From: Methylobacterium fujisawaense
GTDB taxonomy: Bacteria; Pseudomonadota; Alphaproteobacteria; Rhizobiales; Beijerinckiaceae
NCBI RefSeq assembly: GCF_014138435.1
Contig: NZ_JACJIM010000004.1
Location: forward strand, 1-64,000
Length of the DNA: 64,000 nt
Direction of reading: 5' to 3'
Within the stretch, counting starts at the first letter, position 1, and each line of letters starts with the position of its first letter. The translations under genes and the position numbers were made by a program. The notes below the pieces were generated by a model. That model worked only from the letters and a program-made list of their open reading frames with translations. It did no database searches and was not told the DNA's origin. Positions 42,201 to 50,172 of this stretch are shown one piece after another.

Positions 42201-44170
42201 TCGGTGGAGCCCGGCACGTTGGCCTGGGCGAGTTCGGAGACCACGTCCTCGTACTGCACGGCGGTCAGCATCGAGGGCGCCCGGGCGAGGTAGCGGGCGG
42301 CGGCCTCGAAGGGCGCGGCATCCGGGGGCTCGGCCGAGGGGAGCAGCTGCTCGCCGGCCAGCGCCTCGGCGAGGCGGCGGCGCTCGACGACGCGCTCGGC
42401 CCGCTCGCCCTCGGCCCGCTCCTGGTCGTAGAGGCCGAGCGACTGGCGGGTGTCGGTGTCGACCCCGCGCCACCAGCCCACGAAGGTCGGCAGGTCGTGG
42501 GTGGTGATGGCGGTGAGCGCGTCGCGCGGATAGGCCGACGGCGCCTTGAACCGTCCGTCGCCTTCCCGCTCGAAGGCGAGGATCCGGTAGCTCAGCACCC
42601 CGGCCCGCATCAGCGCGTCCGAGAAGCCCTCCGGGGCGGTGCCGAGATCCTCCGCGATGACGAGGCACTTGTTGCGGTGGCTCTCCAGCCGCAGCACCGC
42701 CAGCATCGGCTCGAACGGCATGGCCACGTAGGCCCCGGCCTGGGCGCCCGCGCCCAGCGGGATCAGGAACAGGCGGGCGAGCTGGAAGGCGTGGTCGATC
42801 CGGATCGCGCCGGCATGGCGCATGTTGGCCTGGACCAGGGTCCGGAAGGCGGCGAGCCCGTCGCGCTCCATCTCCAGCGGATCGAAGGCCGGCAGGCCCC
42901 AGTTCTGGCCCTTCGGCGCCAGCAGATCCGGCGGCGCGCCGATCGACACCTTGTCGGCGAAGCGCTCGGGATGGGACCAGATCTCGGAGCCGCCCCGGTC
43001 GGCGCCGACCGCGAGGTCGCGGTACAGCCCGACCCGCATGCCGGCGCCCAGAGCCGCCGCGGAGGCCTCTTCGAGCTGCCGGTCGGCGAGGTATTGCAGC
43101 CAGGCGTGATAGCCGACCGCCTCGGCATGCTCCGCCGCGAAGGCCCGCACCGCCTCCGTGCCGGCCCGGCGGTACGCGTCCGGCCAGTCGCCCAGCCAAT
43201 GCGCGCCCTGCCCCCGGAAATGCTCCGACAGGGCCTCGAACAGGGCGTGGGATTCGAGATCCTCGCCGCCCGCCTGCCGGAAGCGCGCGAAATCCGCGTC
43301 CGTGCCGGCCCGGGCGGGGGAGTCCGCCCAGAGGGCCCGGAGCACCGGGTCGAGCACGTCGTGGACGCCCTGGTGGTCGACCAGCGCCGCCTCGCGGAGC
43401 GCCGTGATCGCGTCCGCGCGCGCATCGAGCAGCGCCTCGGCCCGGGAGCCGGCGAGCCCCGGCAGGCTGCGCGGGGCGATGAACAGCGTCTCCAGGAACA
43501 GGCGCGAGGAGGGGGAGTAGGGGGAGATCTTGGTCCGGTCGGAACCGAACAGGGCGTGGACCGGGCTGAGCCCTAAGAACGCCGCCCCGCGCAGGGCCGC
43601 CTCGCGGGCGGCCTCGCCGGCATCCGCGTAGGTGCCGATGCCGATATTGGTCGCCGAGCGCAGGCCGTAGAGCTGGGCGGCGAGCCCCCAATCGGAGGCC
43701 CCCTCATCCGTGTAGGGGCGCGGGCGCCAGCAGCGCTGCGGCGCGGCGATCACCCAGGCCTCGGTGCGGCTCTGGCCGGCCTGCACGATGAGGCGGTGAT
43801 AGCCCGGGGTCAGCGGCGGCAGCTCGAAGCCGGGATCGGACCCTTGCGGGTTGGCCCGTCCCTCCCGGGCGGTGCCGCGCTCGTCGACGAGGCGCCAGAC
43901 CAGGGTGTGGGGCGCCCCGTCCTGCAGCCGGACCGGAACGCGGGCGGCCCGGCGGGCCTCCACCGGCAGGAGCGGCGGGATCAGGCCGCGGCGCAGGCGC
44001 TCGACCTCGGCGAGGCTCCCGGCGATCGACGCCTCGTCCTGGACCGCGAAGCCCAGGGCCGCCAGCAGGCCGCGGCGCACCGCCAGCGGCGTCTCGACGG
44101 GCTTGCCGAAGGCGTCGGTGTAGCCGGCGGCGACGCCGACGAGGTCGGCGAGTCTTTCGAGGGGGCTCAC
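39269..44170 (-). CDS. treY: 4-alpha-glucanotransferase - maltooligosyl trehalose synthase fusion (MalQ-TreY)
   Basis: A 1,633-residue fusion. Residues ~1-680 are MalQ (GH77): GLAAQLYGLRSATNIGIGTY, GLSPVHALFGSDRTKISPYS, GAIRIDHAFQLARLF (nucleophile Asp ~458), LVIAEDLGTAPEGF (Glu), TTHDLPTFVGWW (Asp). Residues ~706-1,633 are TreY (GH13): STYRLQFHKDFTFADAGRIV, ASPLQTARPGSTHGYDIVDH, DIVPNHMGVG, GLRIDHIDGLADPLGY (Asp ~1,033), VVVEKILEPGERL (Glu), TTATHDTKRGEDAR (Asp ~1,310). TreY converts the reducing end of a maltodextrin to an alpha,alpha-1,1 trehalosyl unit; MalQ disproportionates short maltodextrins to keep them long enough. GTG at 44170 overlaps the treZ stop (GTGA); the open frame upstream of that is treZ shadow. 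Confidence 0.95.
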   Translation of the reverse strand: MSPLERLADLVGVAAGYTDAFGKPVETPLAVRRGLLAALGFAVQDEASIAGSLAEVERLRRGLIPPLLPVEARRAARVPVRLQDGAPHTLVWRLVDERGTAREGRANPQGSDPGFELPPLTPGYHRLIVQAGQSRTEAWVIAAPQRCWRPRPYTDEGASDWGLAAQLYGLRSATNIGIGTYADAGEAAREAALRGAAFLGLSPVHALFGSDRTKISPYSPSSRLFLETLFIAPRSLPGLAGSRAEALLDARADAITALREAALVDHQGVHDVLDPVLRALWADSPARAGTDADFARFRQAGGEDLESHALFEALSEHFRGQGAHWLGDWPDAYRRAGTEAVRAFAAEHAEAVGYHAWLQYLADRQLEEASAAALGAGMRVGLYRDLAVGADRGGSEIWSHPERFADKVSIGAPPDLLAPKGQNWGLPAFDPLEMERDGLAAFRTLVQANMRHAGAIRIDHAFQLARLFLIPLGAGAQAGAYVAMPFEPMLAVLRLESHRNKCLVIAEDLGTAPEGFSDALMRAGVLSYRILAFEREGDGRFKAPSAYPRDALTAITTHDLPTFVGWWRGVDTDTRQSLGLYDQERAEGERAERVVERRRLAEALAGEQLLPSAEPPDAAPFEAAARYLARAPSMLTAVQYEDVVSELAQANVPGSTEGYPNWRRKLDRDLADIAAPGGPLAKLAAALSAEARGPRSGAARLAAPPPRSTYRLQFHKDFTFADAGRIVPYLHRLGISHVYASPLQTARPGSTHGYDIVDHGAINPELGGEAGFVQLAETLHAHGIKLLLDIVPNHMGVGGSDNPWWLSVLEWGSLSPFADAFDIDWQRLGAGRNLVIPFLGERYGEALEQGTLVLKFDPEKGAFSVWHYEHQLPIRPLSYPTILNRVIAAIGAVDDDTTAELLAISERLRAMAIDTDETRRKGFPEEAEGLKRRLAEIHGVSPLIQEATASTLALLNGFKGRPDSFGPLHRLLEAQAYRLAHWRVASSDINYRRFFDVNSLAGLRVELSDIFHRSHETVFRHIREGRIDGLRIDHIDGLADPLGYARALQAAVGPGFYVVVEKILEPGERLRPWPVAGTTGYDVLNQLDGILVDKGKRGKVERLYTWATGFDEPYGFQLRAAKAEILEISFASELEVLTTDLKEVADSDRRTRDFTVNALRRALIEIIARFPTYRSYLPPELEEGEVEPEDVRLIEGAVAKAKRWSSLPDRSVHDFAADVLLGRIETAGAGRPDPRVALRFRRRFQQLTGPVMAKSLEDTLFYRYACLLGLNEVGGDPGEYGIDAEHFHDLQIARARDWPSAMITTATHDTKRGEDARTRLLALSEIPEEWAKAWDLWQRTAGPHLARIDGEPAPDANDQWMFFQAILGAWPLELLERDEAGAIEDFRDRLIAYGEKAMREGKRRSSWVNVDAVYEGAVKKLFTALIAPGSDFLAQLRPFARRLAHLGMLASLGRTVLKCTLPGLPDTYQGTEIWDFSFVDPDNRRPVDYPALGRMLDQGGVPAELLAHWPDGRVKQATLAALLAERAERPDFYASAAYEPVPATGARAGHVIAYRRTDPGQEGGDLFVAVPRLVAGFVGEAVWPGEAFNGTRVDLGAGTRWRDLASGRIVAGEGADLGELLRDLPYAVLRREP

Positions 44171-45972
44171 GCGTGGGACTCCGTCAGGAACACGCCCGTC
44201 CAGGACGGGAGATCGCGTCCGGCCCCGTCGGGGGCGTTGGTCCAGACCGGCCGGGCACCGCCCGGATCGACCGCGAAGGCCTCGGTCCCGACATTGGCGA
44301 CGAAGCGCAGGGTGCCGGCGCCGAAGCGCCACGTGCAGTCGACAACGTCCGCGCGCGGCATCGTGGCGGCGGCGCCGTCATAGCCGGACTTCGCCAGCGT
44401 CACGACCACGTCGCGGCGCAGCCCCAGGAGGCGCGTCGTCTCCGCCAGCACCTCGCGGTGGGGCGAGCGCTCCCGCTCGGACCAGTCGAGCTTCGAGGCC
44501 GCGAAGGTCTCGCGCTCGGTCGGGTCGGGGATCTTGGAGGTGTCGTCCGCGAACGCCGCGAAGCTCTTGAACTCCCGGCGGCGGCCGTCGCGGACCGCCT
44601 TGTTCAGGTCCTCGTCCGGCGCGAAGTCGACGAAGAACAGGAACGGCGCCGAGGCCGACCATTCCTCGCCCATCCAGAGCATCGGGATCTGCGGCGCCAG
44701 CAGGAGCCCGGCCCGGGCGAGATCGAGTTTCTTCGGATCCGCGAGGTGGTTCAACCGCTCGCCCAGCGCCCGGTTGCCGACCTGATCGTGGTTCTGGAGG
44801 AAGGTCACGAAGGCCGAGGGCGGCAGGTGCCCGGAGGGCTCGCCGCGCGGATGGTTGTCGAGCGTGGCGAACGGTTCGCCCTGATACGCGAAACCCTCCG
44901 CGAGGCAGCGGGCGAGGTGCGCGACCGGTTTGTCGGCAAAGCTTTTATAGTAGCCGGCGTCCTCGCCCGTGAGCAGGACGTGCCAGCAATGGTGCAGGTC
45001 GTCGGCCCACTGGGCATCGTGCATCTTCGGGCGCCCGGCGGCGTCCCGCTCCAGCCAGCGGGCCTGGTTGGCCTCGTTCTCCAGCATCAGGTGGATCTGA
45101 CGGTCCGGAAAGGTCTTCCGGACCGTCTCGCCGAGCTCGGCCAGGAAATGACGGGGCGAATCGTCGAGGATCGCGTGGACGGCGTCGAAGCGCAGGCCGT
45201 CGAAGCGGTATTCCTCTAGCCAGTAGAGGGCGTTCTGGATGAAGAACTGGCGCACGGTGGCGCCGCTCTCCTTGCCGTCGAAGTTGATGCCCGCGCCCCA
45301 GGGGGTCTGGTGGCGCTCGGTGAAGAAGGTCTTGGCGTAGGCGTGGAGGTAGTTCCCGGCCGGACCGAAGTGATTGTAGACCGCGTCGAGATAGACCATC
45401 AGCCCGAGCCCGTGGGCGGCGTCGATCAGGCGCTTGAGGTCGTCCGGGCGGCCATAGGCGCCGTCGGGGGCGTAGGGCTGGACGCCGTCGTAGCCCCAGT
45501 TGCGCGCGCCCTTGAAGTCGGCGAGCGGCAGCAGCTCGATGGCGGTGACGCCGAGCGCCTTGAGGTCGGGCAGCCGGGCCTGCAGGCCGGCATAGGTGCC
45601 CTCCGGCGTCGCGGTGCCGACATGGCACTCGTAGATCACCGCCTCCTCGAAGGGCCGCCCGGTCCAGTCCGCGTCGGACCACGCGAAGGCCCGCGGGTCG
45701 ATCACCTCGCTGAGGCCCGAGACGTCGTCCGGCTGGAAGCGGGAGGCGGGATCGGGCACCACGAGGTCGCCGTCGATGCGGAAGCCGTAGCGGGCGCCGG
45801 GCTTCACCCCGGGCAGGGCGGTGCGGCGCCAGCCGCCGCCGGATTCCGGCAGCGGGTGATCGGCGCCGTCGACGACGAGCGCGACGCTCTTGGCGGTGGG
45901 TGCCCAGAGGGCGAAGCGGACGCCGCCCTCGACCATCTCGGCCCCGAAATCCATGCTGTGGGCGCGCCGCAT
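44167..45972 (-). CDS. treZ: Malto-oligosyltrehalose trehalohydrolase
   Basis: A ~601-residue GH13 enzyme that cuts trehalose from maltooligosyl trehalose made by TreY. An N-terminal CBM48-like domain (VRFALWAPTAKSVALVVDG) precedes the barrel: EEAVIYECHVGTATPEGTYA, VTAIELLPLADFKG, YLDAVYNHFGPAGNYL, FDGLRFDAVHAILDD (nucleophile Asp), IHLMLENEANQAR (Glu), TFLQNHDQVGNRALGERL (Asp). GAGGA lies upstream of the ATG at 45972; alternatives are GTG 46005 and ATG 45954. It is the first gene of the treZ-malQ/treY transcript. Upstream DNA has a 12-bp tandem repeat. Confidence 0.95.
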   Translation of the reverse strand: MRRAHSMDFGAEMVEGGVRFALWAPTAKSVALVVDGADHPLPESGGGWRRTALPGVKPGARYGFRIDGDLVVPDPASRFQPDDVSGLSEVIDPRAFAWSDADWTGRPFEEAVIYECHVGTATPEGTYAGLQARLPDLKALGVTAIELLPLADFKGARNWGYDGVQPYAPDGAYGRPDDLKRLIDAAHGLGLMVYLDAVYNHFGPAGNYLHAYAKTFFTERHQTPWGAGINFDGKESGATVRQFFIQNALYWLEEYRFDGLRFDAVHAILDDSPRHFLAELGETVRKTFPDRQIHLMLENEANQARWLERDAAGRPKMHDAQWADDLHHCWHVLLTGEDAGYYKSFADKPVAHLARCLAEGFAYQGEPFATLDNHPRGEPSGHLPPSAFVTFLQNHDQVGNRALGERLNHLADPKKLDLARAGLLLAPQIPMLWMGEEWSASAPFLFFVDFAPDEDLNKAVRDGRRREFKSFAAFADDTSKIPDPTERETFAASKLDWSERERSPHREVLAETTRLLGLRRDVVVTLAKSGYDGAAATMPRADVVDCTWRFGAGTLRFVANVGTEAFAVDPGGARPVWTNAPDGAGRDLPSWTGVFLTESHA

Positions 45973-46102
45973 CGGGCCACCGTCCTCGTCATTGGCCGCG
46001 CGCACCGGGATGCAAGCGCGGCAGGATCATCTGTCGTGGGAGAAGGCCCCGGGCCCGATCCGGTTCCCGCAGCGCAGCTATGGCGGAGCGGCCGGGTGGC
46101 AA

Positions 46103-46138
46103 TGGGTCGACGACTGGGTCGACGACTGGGTCGACGAA
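46103..46138. repeat. 12-bp tandem repeat upstream of treZ
   Basis: TGGGTCGACGAC occurs three times in direct succession, the last with one change, followed by a degenerate fourth unit CGGGTTGACGCG. Each unit contains GTCGAC. It lies ~130 bp upstream of treZ and ~110 bp before the hydrolase coding region, so it could be in either promoter. Confidence 0.75.
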
Positions 46139-46248
46139 CGGGTTGACGCGCGGGGGCGACGGGCGCGCGGAAACTAAGCCGCAGTTCCGTCCGTGCGGGG
46201 CGGCCCTATCTTGAGCCGCCGGCATTCGCGTCGGTCTGGGAGCGGACA

Positions 46249-47118
46249 CTGGGTCGGGCGCACATCATCGGCATCCACGGGCTCGCCAACAAGCCGCCCC
46301 GGGATGAGAAGGCCGCCTGGTGGCGCGCCGCGATCCGCGAGGGGCTCGACCGCAATCGCGGGCTCCGGGTGGCGGAGGCCGACCTGCCCTTCACCTTCGT
46401 CTACTGGGCGGACCTGCGCTACCCGCAGCCGCTCGCGGGCGACCGCAACCGCGAGCCCTACCGCCCCGATCACGGCCTCGGGCCGTTCCCCTCCCCCGCG
46501 GGGGAGCCCGACCGCGCCGAGCCGACCCTCACCGACCGGATCTATCGCGGCCTGTCGCACCTGCAGGAGGCCGCCGGGCTGACGCCGGTGGACGACCTGA
46601 TCCTGGAATACCGTCTCGACGATCTCTGGGGCTACCACGAGGACGCGGCCTTCCGGGCGGCGGCGCGGGCGCGCCTGCGCGACGTCCTGGCGGCGGCCGC
46701 GGCGGATACCGTGCTGATCGCCGCGCACTCGATGGGCGGCCTGATCGCCTACGACGTTCTGCGCGCCGCCGAAGCGGAGGGGACGCCGATGCCCCGCTGC
46801 GCCCTGGTTACCCTCGGCGCCCCTCTCGGCCTCGCCGAGCTGAAGCTGAAGCTCGCCGACGCGCACGGCGACCTCCGGGTGCCGGCGGCGCTCACCGCCT
46901 GGACCAACCTGATGGACCGCCAGGACATCGCCACGGTGGGCGACGACCTCGCGGCCCTCTACGCGCCGAATGCCGCCGGCGTGCGGGTGCGGGACGTGCC
47001 GGTGATCAACGCCTACCGGAGGCCGGACGGCGCCGAGAACCGGCACAAATCCTACGGCTACCTGCGGACCCCGGAATTCTCCCGGGTGGTCGCCGCGTTC
47101 CTGGAGGCTGCGGACTGA
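46249..47118 (+). CDS. Alpha/beta hydrolase with a non-canonical (CTG?) start
   Basis: A ~289-residue serine hydrolase. Residues ~5-15 read HIIGIHGLANKPP, the oxyanion-hole strand of this family, followed by AAWWRAAIREGLDRNRG and PFTFVYWADLRYPQPL. The nucleophile elbow is LIAAHSMGGLIAYD (Ser ~164), and RHKSYGYL near the end may supply the His. The first ATG/GTG/TTG in frame is a GTG at 46369, which would delete the conserved first 40 residues. The CTG at 46249 has GGGAG six bases upstream and gives LGRAHIIGIHG, the best N-terminus. The substrate is unknown; no signal peptide or membrane segment. Confidence 0.75.
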   Translation: MGRAHIIGIHGLANKPPRDEKAAWWRAAIREGLDRNRGLRVAEADLPFTFVYWADLRYPQPLAGDRNREPYRPDHGLGPFPSPAGEPDRAEPTLTDRIYRGLSHLQEAAGLTPVDDLILEYRLDDLWGYHEDAAFRAAARARLRDVLAAAAADTVLIAAHSMGGLIAYDVLRAAEAEGTPMPRCALVTLGAPLGLAELKLKLADAHGDLRVPAALTAWTNLMDRQDIATVGDDLAALYAPNAAGVRVRDVPVINAYRRPDGAENRHKSYGYLRTPEFSRVVAAFLEAAD

Positions 47119-47142
47119 GCGGCGCCGACCTCGGGGATCGGC

Positions 47143-47418
47143 TCAGAGCCGGCCCGGCACCGCCTCCCGCAGGACGCGCTCGGTGGCGGCGTCCTCGATC
47201 TTGTTGATCAGCCGTTTCGCCTCGTGCTCGTCGCGCAGGGTCTTGGCCAGGGTGAAGGTCGTGCCCGTGAGGAACAGCGACGCCATGGCGAGGTAGCCCT
47301 TGATCCAGATATCCGCGGGCAGGAAGAAGATGCCGATCGTCAGCATGGCGGCGGCGGCGGCGAAGCTGACCAGCGTGAAGGTCTTCCAGGCGCCGGTATG
47401 GGGCATCTGCGGTGTCAT
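47143..47418 (-). CDS. YiaAB two-helix inner-membrane protein
   Basis: A 91-residue protein with two membrane helices (~13-33 and ~39-58): WKTFTLVSFAAAAAMLTIGI then KGYLAMASLFLTGTTFTLAK, ending in a charged helix KTLRDEHEAKRLINKIEDA. This is the YiaA/YiaB two-helix domain. An AGGAG lies just before the ATG. It follows the PspA gene by 48 bp on the same strand; YiaAB-like and PspA-like genes are often paired, suggesting an envelope-stress unit. The molecular function of the family is unknown. Confidence 0.85.
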   Translation of the reverse strand: MTPQMPHTGAWKTFTLVSFAAAAAMLTIGIFFLPADIWIKGYLAMASLFLTGTTFTLAKTLRDEHEAKRLINKIEDAATERVLREAVPGRL

Positions 47419-47466
47419 GGTGCGGTCTCCTGAGGAAGGATCGGACGGGGGTTCGTGCGGCGCCGG

Positions 47467-48153
47467 TCAGGCCCCGGCCCTGAGGCGGTCCAGCACCGCC
47501 CGCGGGTCCGTGCGGGGGCGGCCGTAGCCCGCCGCCTCGAGATCGGCCTCGATCCCGCCCGCGGTCCCGGCCTCGAGATCGGCCTCGAGCTCGGTCAGCG
47601 CGGCGGCGACGTCCGCCTCGGCCGCCTGCCGCTCGCGCAGGCGCGCCAGCGTCCGCTCGGCCTCCCCGAGGGCCCCCGCCGACAGGGTCGTGACCCGGCG
47701 GCCCTCGAGGCCGGCCCGCCGCAGCGCCTCGGTGGTGCGGGCGGTCTGGAGCCCGCGGTCGAGATCCCGCAGCCGCTCGCCGCCCTGGGCGACGAGGCGC
47801 TTCAGCCGCTCGACCTCGGCGGCGAAGCGTTCGGCGGCGGCCCGGCGGTCGGCCCGCTCGTCCTCCAGCGCGGCGATGTGGATCGCCGCCCCGGTCCCGA
47901 GATCCTCGCGGCCGTCGGCCAGCGCCCGCCGCGCCCCGTCCGACAGGGTGTCGATGCGGGTCCCGATGGCGTCGAGGGCGCGCATCTCGGCGGCGTGGTA
48001 GGCCAGGGCGACGGCCAGTTCCCGCCGGGCGGCCGCCAGGGCTCCGGCGGCCTCCCGGATCTGCTGGCGGAGGATCGTCACGGCATGGGCGTCGTGGATC
48101 GCCTGGGCGTTGTCGGCGATCACGCCGCGCATCAGGAAGGAGAGGGTCCTCAT
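47467..48153 (-). CDS. PspA/IM30-family envelope-stress protein
   Basis: A 228-residue, almost entirely helical, coiled-coil protein of the PspA/IM30 (ESCRT-III-like) family, which binds stressed inner membrane and oligomerises. The start RTLSFLMRGVIADNAQAIHD, then ILRQQIREAAGALAAARREL, matches the N-terminal amphipathic helix and first long helix; long Arg/Glu/Ala coiled coils follow to ~residue 200. The ATG at 48153 has GAGGTGA six bases upstream; a GTG sits one codon before. It is divergent from the TetR gene across a 107-bp region with two matching operators, so TetR control is likely. Cotranscribed with the YiaAB gene. Confidence 0.85.
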   Translation of the reverse strand: MRTLSFLMRGVIADNAQAIHDAHAVTILRQQIREAAGALAAARRELAVALAYHAAEMRALDAIGTRIDTLSDGARRALADGREDLGTGAAIHIAALEDERADRRAAAERFAAEVERLKRLVAQGGERLRDLDRGLQTARTTEALRRAGLEGRRVTTLSAGALGEAERTLARLRERQAAEADVAAALTELEADLEAGTAGGIEADLEAAGYGRPRTDPRAVLDRLRAGA

Positions 48154-48203
48154 CACGGTTCACCTCGCGAAGAACGACGGGCCGGATCGCATCCGTAATT
48201 TAT

Positions 48204-48216
48204 TGAACGTCGTTCA
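48204..48216. promoter_or_regulatory. TetR operator copy 1
   Basis: TGAACGTCGTTCA is a perfect 13-bp palindrome (TGAAC-N3-GTTCA), 51 bp upstream of the pspA start, in an AT-rich patch that would hold the pspA promoter. Confidence 0.8.
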
Positions 48217-48260
48217 TGAAATAGGTAAAACACGCGGCGCGCCGCGTCGCAAGGGATAAA

Positions 48261-48275
48261 ATGAACGAGGTTCAT
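48261..48275. promoter_or_regulatory. TetR operator copy 2, covering the tetR start codon
   Basis: ATGAACGAGGTTCAT is a perfect palindrome with the same TGAAC-N3-GTTCA core as copy 1, whose centre is 58 bp away. Its first three bases are the regulator's own ATG, so the operator encodes residues 1-5 (MNEVH). Confidence 0.8.
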
Positions 48276-48887
48276 AAAAAAGTGCGCGGACGGCCGCGGA
48301 AGGAGCCGGGCGACCGCGCGGCGGATCGCCGGGCCCTGATCGAAGCCGCGGTGGCGATCCTGAACGCGGGCGGCGCGGCGGCGCTGACCGCCCGCGGCGT
48401 CGCGGAGCGGGCCGGCACGGCGGTGGGCTCGGTCTACACGCAGTTCGACAGCCTGGAAGTGCTGCGGCTGGAGGCCAACGCCGTCACCATGCGGCGGCTC
48501 CGGGACGCCCTCACGGAGGCGCTGGCGGCCTGTCCGTCGCGGGGGACGGAGGCGCGGCTCCTGTGCCTGGCCGATGCGTATCTCGCCTTCGCGGCGGGGC
48601 ACCATGCCGCCTGGGCGGCGATCTTCGAGCGCCGCACCGTGGCGGCGCCGGATTCGGTGCAGGCCGACATCGCGGCCCTGTTCGGGATCCTGGAGGGGGT
48701 GCTGCGCGACGGCGGCCGCCTCGCCGAGGCGGAGATCCCCGTGATGGCGCGGGCGCTGTGGTCCAGCGTCCACGGCATGACCTATCTCGCCGATCTCGGC
48801 AGCCTCGGGCCCCTCGGCGTGGACGACGTGCGGCCGATGATCGACGCGCTGGTGCGGGCGGCGGTCCGGGGCTTCTCGGCGGGCTGA
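48261..48887 (+). CDS. TetR-family regulator of the PspA/YiaAB unit
   Basis: A 208-residue repressor. A basic N-terminus (KKVRGRPRKEPGDRAADRR) precedes a TetR helix-turn-helix: LIEAAVAILNAGGAAALTAR, GVAERAGTAVGSVYTQFDSL. The C-terminal ligand domain (~70-208) has the TetR_C_33-like pattern AYLAFAAGHHAAWAAIFERR and SSVHGMTYLADLG. Two identical-core operators lie between it and pspA, one over its own start codon, predicting autorepression and coordinate repression of pspA-yiaA. The inducer is unknown. Confidence 0.88.
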   Translation: MNEVHKKVRGRPRKEPGDRAADRRALIEAAVAILNAGGAAALTARGVAERAGTAVGSVYTQFDSLEVLRLEANAVTMRRLRDALTEALAACPSRGTEARLLCLADAYLAFAAGHHAAWAAIFERRTVAAPDSVQADIAALFGILEGVLRDGGRLAEAEIPVMARALWSSVHGMTYLADLGSLGPLGVDDVRPMIDALVRAAVRGFSAG

Positions 48888-49109
48888 GTGCCCGCGACGG
48901 TGGCGGCCCCGGCGCGGGCGCTGCGTCCGGCGGTGCGGAGCCTGCCCGATCGTCGGCCGCGCCGGTCGCGCATCGGGGGACGTTGCCGCGCCGGAATCGG
49001 CGGATCGGGGCGGCGGGGCCTTGCGCGCGCCGACCCGAACCTGTCCACTCGCGCCCAACGACACATCCGGATCGGACACGAATCCGCCGGGGTCACAGGG
49101 AGATGCGTC

Positions 49110-50150
49110 ATGGTGGGTACGTCGCGGACGGGCGCGTTGCTGCTGGGCTGCCGCCGGCTCCTGCGGGCAGGACCGGCCCTCCTGCTGGCCGGGCTGGCGC
49201 TCGCCTCCCCCGCCCGGGCCGACGACGCCAAGGTGCGGATCAGCCGGCAGCCGGGCTTCGTCTACCTGCCCGCCGTCCTCGCCGAGCAGCACAAGCTGAT
49301 CGAGAAGCACGCCAAGGCCGCCGGCCTCGGGGACGTCGCGGTGGAGTGGGTCAACCTGACGAGCGGTGCCGCCGGCAACGACGCGCTGCTCTCGGGCAAT
49401 ATCGACATCGTCGACAGCGGCTCCACCAACATGCTGCTGCTCAACGACCGGACGCGGGGCGACGTGAAGGGCCTGTGCGGCGTCGGCACCACGCCGATGC
49501 TGCTGCTCACCCGCAACCCGGACGTGAAGACCCTCGGCGACTTCTCCGGCAAGGACAAGATCGCCCTGCCCTCCGTGAAGGTCTCCTCGCAGGCGGTGCT
49601 GCTCCAGATCGCCGCCAAGAAGGCCTTCGGGCCCGAGAACGCCACCAAGCTCGACCCGCTCACCGTCCAGCTCGGCCATCCCGACGCGGTGGCGGCGCTG
49701 GCGAGCCCGCACAACGAGATCAACAGCCACTTCTCGCTGCCGCCGTTCCAGCAGCGCGAGCTGCAGGATCCGGCGATCCACACGGTGCTGAACTCCTTCG
49801 AACTCGTCGGCGAGCCGGTGAGCAACGCGATCCTCTACGCCCGGGCCGGCTGGTACACCCGAAACCCCAAGCTCGCCGCCGCCATCGTGGCTGCGATCGA
49901 CGAGGCCAATGCCGCGATCGCCCGGGACCCGCTCCAGGCCGCCAAGGATTACGTCGCGGCCACCAACGAGAAGACGCCCCCCGAGACCCTGGTCGCGATC
50001 ATGAAGGAGCCGGGCACGAACTTCTCCACCACCCCCTACGGGATCATGCTCCAGGCCCGGCACTTCTACGCGATGAAGACCATCAAGGCCGAGCCCAAGG
50101 ACTGGAAGGACACGTTCTTCCCGATCGTCCACAACCTGCCGGGGAAGTAG
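49110..50150 (+). CDS. ABC transporter substrate-binding protein (NMT1/SsuA-like)
   Basis: A 346-residue periplasmic solute-binding protein. A long signal peptide (RRLLRAGPALLLAGLALASP, cleaved near ARADD) is followed by KVRISRQPGFVYLPAVLAEQ, LLSGNIDIVDSGSTNMLLLN, and NPDVKTLGDFSGKDKIALP, the layout of the nitrate/sulfonate/taurine/thiamine-precursor group. ATG at 49110 has GGGAG upstream; the 222 bp before it hold no gene. No ABC permease or ATPase is adjacent, so it is either an orphan or served by components elsewhere. The ligand cannot be called from sequence. Confidence 0.85.
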   Translation: MVGTSRTGALLLGCRRLLRAGPALLLAGLALASPARADDAKVRISRQPGFVYLPAVLAEQHKLIEKHAKAAGLGDVAVEWVNLTSGAAGNDALLSGNIDIVDSGSTNMLLLNDRTRGDVKGLCGVGTTPMLLLTRNPDVKTLGDFSGKDKIALPSVKVSSQAVLLQIAAKKAFGPENATKLDPLTVQLGHPDAVAALASPHNEINSHFSLPPFQQRELQDPAIHTVLNSFELVGEPVSNAILYARAGWYTRNPKLAAAIVAAIDEANAAIARDPLQAAKDYVAATNEKTPPETLVAIMKEPGTNFSTTPYGIMLQARHFYAMKTIKAEPKDWKDTFFPIVHNLPGK

Positions 50151-50172
50151 CCCCCGGCGTCGCATCGGCCCG

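Noticed and set aside
38915..43576. 1,553-codon plus-strand open frame
   Set aside because: Antisense of malQ-treY. Both MalQ and TreY motifs are intact on the minus strand, and the plus frame has no domain.
46103..46138. Iterons of a replication origin
   Set aside because: Only three 12-bp units, no rep gene, AT-rich region or DnaA boxes nearby.
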